Origin: Physella acuta
Lineage: Eukaryota; Mollusca; Gastropoda; Physidae
NCBI RefSeq assembly: GCF_028476545.1
Contig: NW_026731571.1
Coordinates: forward strand, 558,001-622,000
DNA length: 64,000 nucleotides
Direction: 5' to 3'
The position numbers and the translations under genes are program-made. The notes below the pieces were generated by a model. It was not told the origin of the DNA. It did not search any database and was given only the letters and a program-made list of their open reading frames with translations. The first letter of the stretch is position 1. Every line of letters starts with the position of its first letter. Shown in pieces: positions 1 to 20,970 of the stretch.

Positions 1-700
1 CCACTCTCCTCCCCTGCTGTGTACGTCCCACTCTCCTCCCCTGCTGTGTACGTCCCATATTCTCCTCCCCTGCTGTGTACGTCCCACTCTCCTCCCCTGC
101 TGTGTACGTCCCACTCTCCTCCCTTGCTGTGTACGTCCCACTCTCCTCCCCTGCTGTGTACATCCCACTCTCCTCCCCTGCTGTGTACGTCCCATATTCT
201 CCTCCCCTGCTGTGTACATCCCACTCTCCTCCCCTGCTGTGTACGTCCCACTCTCCTCCCCTGCTGTGTACGTCCCATATTCTCCTCCCCTGCTGTGTAC
301 GTCCCACTCTCCTCCCCTGCTGTGTACGTCCCACTCTCCTCCCTTGCTGTGTACGTCCCACTCTCCTCCCCTGCTGTGTACATCCCACTCTCCTCCCCTG
401 CTGTGTACGTCCCATATTCTCCTCCCCTGCTGTGTACATCCCACTCTCCTCCCCTGCTGTGTACATCCCACTCTCCTCCCTTGCTGTGTACGTCCCATAT
501 TCTCCTCCCCTGCTGTGTACGTCCCACTCTCCTCCCCTGCTGTGTACGTCCCACTCTCCTCCCCTGCTGTGTACATCCCACTCTCCTCCCTTGCTGTGTA
601 CGTCCCACTCTCCTCCCCTGCTGTGTACATCCCACTCTCCTCCCCTGCTGTGTACGTCCCATATTCTCCTCCCCTGCTGTGTACGTCCCACAATCTCCTC
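1..700. repeat. 27-bp minisatellite, ~25 units, continuing off the left edge
   Basis: The unit is close to CTCCTCCCCTGCTGTGTACG plus TCCCACT, usually 27 bp. Some units carry CATATT in place of CACT and are 29 bp long. The 2-bp variants shift the reading frame repeatedly, so the long open frames across the array are not evidence of a protein. From 700 to 900 the repeats decay into CTCCTCCCC and ATACGTCCC fragments, followed by a C-rich tract at 917-947. The array lies directly upstream of the proposed cofilin first exon. Confidence 0.95.
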
Positions 701-961
701 TGCTGACATATGTGTATGTCTCCTCCTCTCCCCCCTAAGACATCTGTATACTTTCCATATCCACCCCTTCATCACTTGAATACGTCCCTCACTCTCCTCC
801 CCTATCATCTGTGTACGTCCCATACCCTCCTCCCCTGCTGTGTACGCCCCATACCCTCCTCCTCATGGCATCTATACGTCCCTTACGCTCCTCCCCTGTC
901 TGCTGTATACGTCACTACCCCCCCTCCCCCCCCCTCCCCCCCCCCCCACACACTGCAGCAG

Positions 962-1072
962 GTAACAGTGTGAGTGAAAAAGGAAAGGTCGTGACGTGGA
1001 TTGCTCACACGGCTGGAATGCGGGGGCTCTTCATGGTGAAGCTTGTACACATCTCACAGTCCAACAGTCAAC

Positions 1073-1075
<3 letters not shown>
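962..1075 (+). other. Cofilin exon 1: 5' leader plus start codon (inferred)
   Basis: A pyrimidine-rich tract ends in CTGCAGCAG at 953-961, and a consensus donor, ATG|GTAAGT, follows at 1073-1081. The segment between is richer in GC than its surroundings. Its last three bases are an ATG in good context (CAACATG), which joins in phase 0 to GCGTCGGGC at 7852. The true 5' end of the leader is unknown: either the acceptor at 961 is used by a further upstream exon or transcription begins nearby. Confidence 0.55.
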
Positions 1076-10525
<9,450 letters not shown>

Positions 10526-11171
10526 CCCCATCTCATACCATGTTTCATGAACCACTTCCATTGTGATGGCTTGGTCACATGACCAATGCCAGGTTGTGTG
10601 ATCTCACTGACCATCCTCAATCATGTTTTCATGTTGCCTGTTTAAGCTTCTTTGAAAAAAAAAAAACCAAAAGCCATGAAGTTTGACTTAGTAGAGATGT
10701 AACTAGTTGCACTAAATAGACGCTACTAAACTTTCAAAATACTTCCATTGTGGAACATATTTTTTATTTTTTTTTAAAAACGTGCTGTTTAGTAGATTGT
10801 TGAGTGTTATAAATTTTGTATGTATTTGGTGGTTTGTCAAAGATAGTGTTTTCTTTTTACTTTATACAAGAAATTGTAACACTTATTTTTTAAAACAAAT
10901 GTTTATACAACAAGTAATAGCTTTTGATGTAAGTTTATAAACTTCATTTGATGAGTTAAGTGTAATAATTTTTTTTAAATGTATGTTTAATATTTTTTTC
11001 TTCAAATGTTTATAATGATAATCAAGTTTATATTTTCAAATATTTACAGTTTTAAAATGATTGAGATTCAAGATGAAAAAGCTTTATGTGATATTCTCAG
11101 AAGCCAGTGGAGTAGAAAAATACCTTGATGGAGCCAAGCCTCTGTCAAGCCAAAGTCTGTATATACTTATC

Positions 11172-11177
11172 AATAAA
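11172..11177 (+). terminator. Polyadenylation signal AATAAA, probable cofilin 3' end
   Basis: This AATAAA lies about 650 bases past the cofilin stop and is followed by a T-rich stretch. It implies a 3' UTR of about 0.65 kb. Other signals were not excluded. Confidence 0.5.
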
Positions 11178-11179
11178 GT

Positions 11180-12380
11180 ATTGTCTTCTCATGAACTTAT
11201 GACTATATTTATCTTTAATGGAATTTTACTCAAGGGTTATAATTACAATACTTAGTTAAATGTGGGCTTCTTTTAATATTAGAACAATACATTTATGATG
11301 AGAATTTATTTGTAAATATTATGGAAGCTATTTCCAGTGTGAAAAAAAGACAGATGATAATAATGATATACTTCTAAAATATGAAGAAAAAATTCCAATC
11401 CTTTATAAAACAGTAGAGCCAGTGTCTGTACATCTTACATTTTTAGTTTGTATATCTCGTTTAGTCTGTAAATCTTATATTTTTTCCATTCTATTTCTTG
11501 ATTTGTCTGTAAATCTTACTTTTTTTTTGTTTGGATGTCTTGTTAGCATATCTTAAATTTGGATATCTAGTTTTGTCTGTAAATCTTAGTTTTGTTCTTT
11601 TTAATAGCCTACTGTTTCAATATACATGATGGATTGTTTAACTTTGTCAAAAATAGTTTTCCTCTATGCCTATTTATCATTAAATCTTTCTAACCCAAAC
11701 AATGTACCAGTTTAAATTATGATCATTAAAATATTAAATTAATGTTTAGCTACTAAAAATCATGTCAATTTTTACCAAACAATATCCCAAACAACTAATT
11801 TTGGATGATTTCTCATCAGGTATCCAATAGATGAAGTGACATCCATTTTCCTCCTACTTAAGTCACATTTTGGTCATCACAAGAAAATGTCTTATTTCTC
11901 CTAATTTAGCCAGGTTTTCACAATAGCTGGGTGTCTTACTGAGCCAAGAAATCTTCAAAAGTTGAACTAATTCTTGAAATGTCCTTTATTTGAAGATGTG
12001 TGCTTGCTTAAGCTTTAAAACGGTATCTACAAATAACAGCTGATAATGTCTGTTTTTATGTAGACAACTACATTCATTTTTATTTGATAGAATAAAAAGA
12101 GAAAATTGAAAGATCACCTTGTTAGTCATTCAAATAACAATAATTCTAAATAAACTTTTTCAAATTTTTAATTAAAAAATATTTACCTTGCAACAATGCT
12201 ATTTATTATTAACAATTTCTGGATGCCTTTTTAAAAAATTTGATATTTTAAAAAGATTTCCATTTATATATCAAAGAAAATTCATTTTGAGTAAACATAG
12301 GTCATCTGATCAACTGCACCTCTGTTAGCCATTATTCAAAAACTTTTTTCAGCATAATTTATTTCATTGGGCTATTGTAT
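11180..12380. other. AT-rich spacer between convergent cofilin and MKKS
   Basis: I see no gene or recognisable element here. The stretch contains repeated phrases of the type TTTGTCTGTAAATCTTA between 11420 and 11590, suggesting a decayed short tandem repeat. Confidence 0.5.
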
Positions 12381-12384
12381 TAAG

Positions 12385-12605
12385 TCTCGAGTTCAAAAGC
12401 TGGTTCAATAACTTCAAGTAAGAAGAACGTCCCTGTGTCCACCCTACCCTAATGGGTACCTAACTTACGTTAAAAAAGTAAAGGCAGCTGGGCATAATGT
12501 TGATCACACAATCCCTTCATATGCCACGGTCACAGAAACAGGTGAACTCTTCTTCACTTGCCCCATGGACCATGAGTTTCGAAAAGGGAAATTTCCTTTT
12601 TTTTA
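12385..12605 (+). mobile_element. 5'-damaged tRNA-derived SINE
   Basis: The body matches the more complete copy at 54945-55197, read in the opposite direction. Shared phrases include GTCCACCCTACCC, TGGGTACCTAACTTACGTTA, AGGCAGCTGGGCATAATGTT and TTCACTTGCCCCATGGACC. The tRNA-like head is mostly unrecognisable here. It lies between the two convergent genes. Confidence 0.75.
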
Positions 12606-12678
12606 AATATTAATTTAATTTGAGGTTGAGCAGACTAGCTTATACTTTGAAAAAAAATGTATTACAGACAAGTCATTT

Positions 12679-12688
12679 TTTATTTATT
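12679..12688 (-). terminator. MKKS polyadenylation signal (overlapping AATAAATAAA)
   Basis: The minus strand reads AATAAATAAA about 57-66 bases beyond the MKKS stop codon, giving a very short 3' UTR. Confidence 0.6.
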
Positions 12689-12744
12689 TAATGAAATAGA
12701 AATAAGCATAAAAGTTTTTTTTGAAAAGCTTCCTATCACCAAGT

Positions 12745-15530
12745 TTAATTTTTATTCACAACAAACTGACCCAGCGATAAGAGCAAATTAGCGGAAAAAA
12801 TACCTTTCTGCAGAGCTTGTGTAGCTGCCACAAAACTGTCAAGAACCAGATGTGGATGTGCAGGGTTATCAACCACACTCACTGTGCTTCTAGTGTGGCT
12901 AGCAACACTAGATGGTTGCTCAAAAGGGTAGATGAAATCAAAAGTTTCTAGACATTCACGGGGGCTGGATTTCATCCCACAACAACAAAAAGCTAATTTA
13001 GAATTATCTAGCCTCCAGCAGTGAAAAGATGTTGGGTCAACGACCACATTCAGTGATCCACCACCCAGGGAAGTGGCCCAATGGTGGAAACTTGATCTAA
13101 ATGTTTGTAAAGCTGACAGGACCTGTGACTCAGAGTAGTGTCTTTCCTTCACCAGATGATCCATTTTCCCTAAAACCTGCATAAACGAAAGTAAAACTGT
13201 TACTTTTAAACATGGACAGGTACTACAAGCACTAATATTTAAATATTAAAACATTTTTCGAAGTGTTAAATTAACTTTCAAACATGGACAGGTACTACAA
13301 GCACTAAGATTACCTGTCCCCTGAGAAAATAAGAGCAATGAGTTTGCCAACAGCCTCCTCCAGGTAGAAGTTTTGGTTCCTTACACAGAGAATGTAGCCC
13401 ATGAAATACAGTTTTTATACAGACCTGAGGAAAAAAGTTAACAGTACTAATATACTACTAGTATATACTACTAATAATACTAATAGCAGCATTTAAGGTT
13501 CCTTAGCACTTAAATTAAATGGAAAAACAAGCACATCTTGCCAACATGACTATAAGTTAACTCTAACATATTAGCGATGAAAGTAAATTTTCCCCCCAAA
13601 GATCAGTAAGACTTGCGGAACTGAAACCAGTTTATAAGTGTACTTCCACAATAACAAAAGCTGTGAAGCTAATGCAGTAAGAGTAAAAAAGAGTATGGAT
13701 ATTAAAATTGTGCATACTGTAAGATCTCAATGGAGAGTTTCTGTAACTTACATTTGCACAGATATAATTTAAAATACGAGTGCACATGACAAAACAAAAT
13801 ATACAAACAGAACAAAAATAGCAGCAATGAACTTGAAGTTAAAAAGCATTAACCTTCATTTCTGACAATCTGGATTCCCAGAGATCACACATAATTAGCG
13901 TGACAACAGGCGATGAAGGCTTTGACAGACGGAGATAGCTTTTACTGCTTTCAACCACATGATCCACAGACCTCACCCAACCTAACTTGTCACTTAAATC
14001 TTGTGTAAGAACCACAGAACAAATCTGTTTTGCACCTATGTGAACAAAAATTCATATTATTGCATTTAAAGATCTTTCTAATTTGTAAACGCCATATTTT
14101 TTAATCTATGGAGTCATTTATTTATAAAATTTGGAATTTTAGACCCCCACATTTATTTTATACATAGGTTACAAGTTTTTTTGTTAAAAAAATTTATGCA
14201 TATATTAGTACTCAACCCTCCCCCTACAAGTGTCCAGACGCCCATTCCCCACTCTAAGTGGACTTTATAAAATGATGATTCCTATCTAGTGATCAGAACC
14301 ATGTGCAATTTGAAAACTGTGCGTAAAAAAATGTGCAAGGGAGATTTTTTTAAGATCAATAATCTAAAGATGTTAGCAAGGAACAACCACATGTACATTT
14401 TAGCATAAAACATTTTTCTACAAAATATGACCCACTGAAGGTGTTTTGGTAAATTACCTTGTAATATTTCAGTAAATTTCTTTTAAAAAAAACAAAAGTT
14501 TACCAGTAAGATCCTGGAGATAAGGTATCATTTGTGATCCTATCCTTTCAACGTACATAATATCCTTAGCTTTCAGGATTCCTTTCAGGTTCGGGTGAAT
14601 GACTTTCTGACACAGAACCAAGCCAACATTCAGATTCTCTAGCCTGTTCACCATTTCAGCAATCTTTAGCACCACAGACTTATCCACTTTCTCAACTGCA
14701 TTGCTGTATATTTCAAAAGTAGCATCTGTCACTTCTTCAGCATCACCAGACAAAGAACATATAAATAGAGCCACTTGAATGACAAAGTCACCTTCTATCC
14801 CAAGTGAAACTGTTTTGAGTTTGACTTCTTTGACACCATGAAGTGCAGAAAACTCAGGGTATTCTAACAGTAAACCTTTCTCCAATCTACTCTCTTTCAA
14901 ATGTCTATTTTCAAAGCAAAGAACATTAATCCCATCTGAAAATCTTACTTTGTTTTCATCTGGCAAATCAGGAATGGATTCAACAAAGGCTTGTAAAATT
15001 AATTGACTAAGTGTATCAGAAACATGATCAGCTGATCTTAGAAGGGCTTTTGATGTTATGATGCTTCTCACATAAGCCAATAAAACTTTCAAGTCAGAGA
15101 AATCTGCTTTCACACAAAGCTGACACCCAGCACCATTCAAATAATCTAATATATCCTTCACAAATAATTCAAACAAATTAACAAGTGAGTGGCGATTAAA
15201 ATGCAGAGAGTTAGAAGTGTAAACTAAATGAAGACACATATAAGCCATGAAAAGTCCGCAGTCACCATGTTGTTTTACATGTGCTTGGACTGCTGTTTCA
15301 ACAAGTTTTAATTCTGGTCGGGATAAGGACATGCCTGACAGGATCCTGCCACTAGAAGATGTGAAGGTTACACTACCACCACATTTGTTACGCAACATGT
15401 GTATTTTACCACCTGGACCAACACATGAACTGAGTAGCTTTAAAAAGTCTGAGAAAGATTTCAAAGATGTGGGTGAACCAGCATTATATGCAACCACATC
15501 CGAACTCTTAGACTGTTCCAAACGAGACAT
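12745..15530 (-). CDS. MKKS: MKKS/BBS6, chaperonin-like Bardet-Biedl protein
   Basis: Exons (minus) are 15530-14504, 14035-13854, 13424-13314 and 13176-12745, giving 583 residues; human MKKS is about 570. The start MSRLE matches the human start. MKKS is a diverged CCT-like chaperonin that, with BBS10, BBS12 and CCT, helps assemble the BBSome needed for ciliary trafficking. Landmarks in order are SSCVGPGGK near the N-terminus, HGDCGLFMAY at the place of the GDGTT ATPase motif of true chaperonins (degenerate, as in other MKKS proteins), LVLCQKVIHPNLK (nearly identical to human), LLPGGGCWQTH in exon 3, and an ending close to the human one (GQFVVNKN). Introns have phases 1, 0 and 0. The gene is convergent with cofilin. 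Its mRNA probably also carries the two small ORFs upstream. Confidence 0.96.
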
Positions 15531-15626
15531 TATCACTAAAAACTTTGAACCAAAAATTTATTTCGAGGATGAGGATAGGAAAATAATTAAAAAAACATAG
15601 CAAATTGAAATTGCTGAATCACAAAT

Positions 15627-15677
15627 TTTATTCACAATAAAATCAAGTATCATTAGAAATTAGAATACAGTTTTATT
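15627..15677 (-). terminator. Two AATAAA signals between the small upstream ORFs and MKKS
   Basis: Minus-strand AATAAA occurs at 15677-15672 and 15632-15627, after the stop of the second small ORF (15808) and before the MKKS start (15530). If used, they would yield a short mRNA encoding only the small ORFs. AATAAA is frequent in AT-rich DNA, so usage is unproven. Confidence 0.45.
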
Positions 15678-15807
15678 GCAATCATTATTAGGAAATTTTA
15701 AAAACCTTTCAAAAACTTAAGTTGACACCACTGATGAAAGCAAATATATAACAATTAATTCGAAAGAAATGTTTTTACTCCAAACCACTTATACCAAAAA
15801 AATTAGA

Positions 15808-16169
15808 TTATTTAGAGTTTACACTCAATTTCTCAGTTCGCCATTTGGCACGTTCGTTTGCAGTAGGAGTAACGTCTTTTGGTAACAACAAACCTATCAA
15901 GCTAGCACCACTTAATATTACCAAAAATGACAAAAGTTTGTTATTGTGGGTCCACCTTGACAAACTACTAAGCATTCTGTAATGGAGAACATTTTGACAA
16001 TTAAAATCTCAACAAGATACAAAGTTCTACAGAAAAAGAATTTCATCACCTGTTTGTTTTTAAAATTTATATTGCCATTTTTAAACTAAATGAAAAATGA
16101 AAACTTGAAATTATAGCAAAAATAATTTGTAAAAATCAGAACTTCTTACGTCTTTTTTGTATTATCCAT
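15808..16169 (-). CDS. Small membrane protein, second ORF upstream of MKKS
   Basis: Two exons (minus), 16169-16150 and 15976-15808, join across a 173-base intron (donor GAC|GTAAGA, acceptor TTACAG|AATG) to give 62 residues, beginning MDNTKKTMLSSLSRW. A single hydrophobic segment, LLSFLVILSGASLIGLLL, follows a basic N-terminal stretch. The tail is polar (TPTANERAKWRTEKL). This form resembles small mitochondrial or ER membrane proteins. If splicing is ignored, a 55-residue version from the internal ATG remains. Its stop is 277 bases before the MKKS ATG on the same contiguous exon. I cannot name the protein from sequence. Its position fits the upstream ORFs reported for human MKKS. Confidence 0.6.
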
Positions 16170-16196
16170 TTTAATAGAACTTCCTACTATAAGGAT

Positions 16197-16412
16197 TTAA
16201 TCTTTCTTCTGGGGTTCTTCCTTTAAATTGGTAGGTCCAGACTTTAGAGGAATGTTCATAGGTCCAAATTTTATATTTTCTTTCTGTAAGTTTGTTGGTA
16301 TGAAGTTAGTATCGTACTGTATTTGATACCACAAATAGTGTGCTGTAACAAATATACTACCACATGTCAAAAGCACCAGATTTCTTCGCATGAATCCTAA
16401 AAGCTTATCCAT
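16197..16412 (-). CDS. Small membrane protein, first ORF upstream of MKKS
   Basis: This 71-residue ORF starts MDKLLGFMRRN and is followed by a hydrophobic segment, LVLLTCGSIFVTAHYLWY (about residues 12-29). A polar C-terminal tail is rich in Asn, Pro and Lys and ends EEPQKKD. An acceptor, TTTTCCCCTCAG, lies 8 bases before the ATG, consistent with a spliced leader exon further upstream (candidate donor GTG|GTAAGT near 17254). Its stop is 28 bases before the ATG of the next small ORF. The positively charged N-terminus plus one membrane span suggests a mitochondrial inner-membrane or similar small protein; that is inference. It could be an independent gene or the first cistron of the MKKS transcript. 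Confidence 0.6.
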   Translation of the reverse strand: MDKLLGFMRRNLVLLTCGSIFVTAHYLWYQIQYDTNFIPTNLQKENIKFGPMNIPLKSGPTNLKEEPQKKD

Positions 16413-16895
16413 AATTAAACCTGAGGGGAAAAAAATTATCATTTAGAAAACTAAACAGAATTTATAATATCAAAGTTTATAGAATGATTAAATTGTAGGG
16501 GCCTACTTGTTTATTAAATAGTAAATAGGCACACAGACCCATAAAGAAATGAATGGTTTTTAATATAGCTTTATCCATAAACAACATCACATTTTTTATT
16601 TCTTTACCCACTCCCAATAGTAACAAAAAGCCCCCCCCCCCATGTCACACCTCAGCCTACTACTACTAACAGTGTCTGTCTAAGTGAGGGAGTCTAAGTC
16701 TAACACACTGACAGTAACCCCTTTTTGTTTTGATTTTTATAACAGTAATCTGAGTAATGTCTTACTAAAATACTTCTATAATATTAATAAGTCTACACTT
16801 TTTTGTTTGTATTACAAAGTCTTTTAACAAAGAAAAGAAGTGGTAAATTTCAGGCTAAATAAATTCAATTAGGCCTAATAATAGTGACTGAATCT

Positions 16896-17072
16896 CAGAG
16901 GCGTAGCGACCCTTCTCGGATCCCGGGGACAAACTTTTCGATTTGCACCCCCCTCAAACTTTCAATTTGCACCCCCCTCAACCTTTCAATTTATTTTTCC
17001 AACCCATTTTGGCACCCCCTAAGGTCGGAGCCTGGGGACATGTGTCTCCCCCCCCCCCCTGCTACGCTACTG
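16896..17072. mobile_element. hAT-like MITE, family A copy 2, with 8-bp TSD
   Basis: The ends are CAGAGGCGTAGCGA and GCTACGCTACTG, and the exact 8-bp duplication CTGAATCT lies at 16888-16895 and 17073-17080. The 177-bp C-rich interior carries repeated CAATTTGCACCCCCCTCAA-like segments, as in copies 1 and 3. It lies upstream of the small ORF and MKKS cluster. Confidence 0.85.
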
Positions 17073-18206
17073 CTGAATCTACTAGACCTACTAGTACTAG
17101 ATTCTAAGTCTGTCTTAAAAATGACCTTGATCTTTCTTTTAGTCTTTTAGATTTTAGTCTTTTTATTTTTAGTTTTACAGTGTATCTAGAATCTAGTGAA
17201 ATCTAGTACTACTACCTAGATCTAGATCTAGAAAAAAAAATTCTCCGACTTACCACAAGGTGGTAAGCTCATATCATTATAAAAATATTACGTTTTCAAA
17301 TTTTCAATGAAAACAACAGTACAGTACATGTGAGTAGTAGTAGTACACAGTGTGAACACACAGGATCTTCTCTAGACCTGTTCCTGTTGAGTGTTAGTGT
17401 CCAAGTAAGCTAGATCTATTTTCAACCAAAGGGTAATAGTCTAAATCTAGACTAGATTTTTAGATCTATATCTAGAGTCTAGAATCAATGTATTTTTAAA
17501 AAATAAAATCCAATGCATGAAGAAGTACTGAAGTCGTGCGGAAATAGGCATAGGACGGCATAGCTTAACCTAGATTTCTAGATCTTGACTTTTATCTCTT
17601 GTCTAGGTTACTAACGTGTGTATTTCTCAGTTTTCTTATTGCCAGATAAAACGATTGTAAAAAATGCCATAGTCTTGGAAATGGCAGTTGTTACTAGATC
17701 TAGATCTAGATCTACTTTTATCTAGAGTCTAGTAACATATTTATGTGCACGATTAACATTCAAGAACTAAAATGTTGAAGTCTTAATACGTCTTATTAGT
17801 AACATAGTGATGTGTATTTAGTTCCATTTTTATTTGATTCCGATGAACAAAAACATTTTATGAATTGTTTACTTGTATGTGAGCAAAAATGTGGGTTCGG
17901 GGTTACAGGTTACTCCACCATCCTTGTTGATCACGCTTCCCATATATGTGATTTTTTGTTTGTCTTCTACATGGCCTGGTTAGTTATCCCGATGACCTCT
18001 GTTTTATTTCTGTTGATTTTTATGTAAGGGAGGTTAAGGGATCGGGTCGGATGGTTACAGATAGAGCTGAGAGAGAGAGAATGGTGATGGTCTTATTCTC
18101 TCCCATCAGTGCATCCTCGTAAGGGGGTTTACCAGACCGGAGCTAACTAAATTCTACACACAAAATTATTCACTTTGGTTTCTGACATTAATTCATTTCC
18201 TTGATA

Positions 18207-18571
<365 letters not shown>

Positions 18572-18713
18572 GTGTGACGCTTACGACTGGCCGGTTTACC
18601 GGTTACGACTGGCCACCACTGGCCGTGGGAAAGCTAGTAGGATCTGACCGTCCACACCGCTGATTGGATTCACACCGTGCGCGTTGCACAATTGGAGTCC
18701 TGGCAGTGGCGGA

Positions 18714-18780
18714 ACTAGAAAAAAAGGGCCACCCCGCAAAAAAAATTTTTTGGCCCCCCCCCATATAATATATAGACACA
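18714..18780. mobile_element. Fragment of a CAGTGGCG-ended DNA element
   Basis: CAGTGGCGGAACTAG followed by an A-run, a pyrimidine-rich stretch and GGCCCCCCCCC resembles the terminus of a hAT-like element. No partner end was found, so this is a remnant. Confidence 0.4.
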
Positions 18781-18841
18781 ACGTAAGCTGTTTCGACGCG
18801 TCTTGAAACTAGGGGTGACTGACTGACAGTTAAGAATTTGA

Positions 18842-19262
18842 TTATCTATATACATAATTCTCTCCTGGGAGACGCTAGAAAACAAGCTGTAAGCGCGCTC
18901 CCTACCGCCTCCACCCCTACATGGTCTGGTGAGCTGTAGTTCACGCTAAATGTTTACAAGCAGAGCCGGGTTTGGTGACGGCTATTAGGGGCAGATAATT
19001 TAGTTTGAAACGATTTTAAACGTAGGGAAGTTAACTAAGAGGAGACTGCTTTCACGGGGGGGGGGGGGGGGGGGTAGGGTAGGGGTTGGGGGAAAGGAGG
19101 GTGGGGGTAGTATCGTTCTTAACGACCTACTGATAGTGTTTTAAAGCAAATATTTTCAGTGGCAGCATTGGTACTGTCGAATTCACAAATTATGAATTAC
19201 TGAAAAGTAGAAAATAAACAACTAAATAGCGGCGTATGATATGCCGCGGGTCGGCTCGTTAC
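18842..19262. repeat. Interspersed repeat family R1, best single copy
   Basis: This ~420-bp repeat ends in the palindromic block GCGGCGTATGATATGCCGC followed by GGGTCGGCTCG. An inner block reads CAGAGCCGGGTTTGGTGACG. The same order of blocks recurs inverted at 51614-51916 and 51917-52222, and in degraded form at 9385-9715. It includes a G-run near 19059. It has no coding capacity. Confidence 0.75.
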
Positions 19263-19499
19263 TAATATTATTAGGCCTATGTTAATAATAAACATGTCTT
19301 GAGCAAAACAGACAATAGATCGGCTATTTTTTAAAAAGTTGACACAGGCTCAGCCAATGAAAGTAGGCCTAGGCTACGTAATTTTCTTGTTGAAATTGAG
19401 CAGCCAATGAAATCACAGCCCGCCAAGCGTCTAAGAGCATCGTAAATAGACCAAAGGAATCAATTTATGGTAAATATAAGTTGTTTACATTTATTTAGT

Positions 19500-20970
19500 T
19501 ATCTAATCTAAATTAGATCTACTAGATCTAGTTGTAGTCACAAATATTGACTAAAGAAATCGGCATTACACATGCCAGATAAAGCTAATGACTTTGTTTT
19601 AAACATTTGGAAAACAGTTTGATAAGCTTCGAAATCTTATAAACAGCCATGACCTACAAAAATAAACGTCGGTTTTTTTTCTGTTCTAAATCTAGACTAG
19701 ATCTAGATCTAGATATCTAGATCTAATCTAGATCTAGATATCTAGATCTAGATCTAATCTAGATCTAGAAAGAGAATCTAGAATCTAGATCTAGTCTAGC
19801 TAGATCTAGAAATCTAGATCTAGATCAGCTGCTTAGCATTAGCGGGGTTAGCCTAGTCGTACGGCGTACACAAAAAAACACATACTCTAGCTGCTGCTGA
19901 TCTAGATTCTAGATAGAATCTAGATCTAGAGATCTAGAATCTATCTAGCTAGACTGATCTAGACTCTAGAAATATAGATTACGAAAATAGTAAAAATGAT
20001 AACTAAAATAGTAAAAGTGACTAGAATTGTAGAAACAGGGTTCGTACCCTATTTTGAAAATGAAACCAGACCTTTGTAGCCACACCATTATTTGTGCTTA
20101 TAGTGCCTTATAGCTGAGAAACTATTGTCTGTTATTAAAAACTACCCCTACCTTCCCCCCCCCCCCCCCCACACACACACACACAACAAGAGACGGTGGA
20201 GGGGTCACTGAGGTCACAGTAGCCCAGTCTAATACGTCAGTCATAGCATATACTAACTTTTATTCCCTATTCCCCCACCCTCCCCAGCCAAACAGCACCA
20301 ACTACGTACTTGGGGTCACGGTAAGTTCATACAAGTTTAGATATCAGTGACCTTAGTTACTAGGAGGGGCGGGCTAGTGTAGCCCTAAATCGGCAGGCTC
20401 TGCAAAGATTTCAAAAACAGGAGAGTGAATTGAAAATACATTCGTAGACTACCACTTACAGTTTCCCTCATAATTTTGTTATAAGACTAATACCTGCAAC
20501 CTCAAACAAACTTAAGGAACAATAGCGGGTAAAAAAAAAAAAGAGGTCAAGATTTGTATGGCCACTCTTTCTCCCCCCCCCCCCCAAGTAAACTAGTATA
20601 AACTAGCTAGATTCTCGGAGTCGAGATTCTAGATCTAACTTATATTTATATCTAGATCTAGAACTACTTAGTTTTTTTTATTAGTTATTATTAGGCTTAG
20701 ATCTAAATCTAGGTTCTTGATTTAGATCTAGGTTCTTGATTTAGATCTAGAATCTAAGTATAGATCTAGATCTAGATCTAAGAAGATTGTTACGGCGGGG
20801 TTTAGAAAAATGACAGAATATTCTTGTATTTATTTTTTTTTAAAAAGGTTGGTCTATATTCTCATACGTACTAGATCTATAGATCTAGATCCATCTAGAT
20901 CTAGATTTTTTAAAAAGGGGGTTGAACTTTAAGATATTATATAGATATAGATTAGATCTAGTGGGTGTTT
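19500..20970. repeat. Palindromic AGATCTAGA-type simple-sequence region
   Basis: Overlapping AGATCTAGAT and TCTAGATCTAG strings dominate 19500-19560, 19690-19980 and 20620-20960, with lesser clusters at 17085-17720, 21540-21720, 41180-41310, 49540-49570, 51110-51490 and 54100-54145. The motif is its own reverse complement, so it has no strand bias. Confidence 0.85.
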
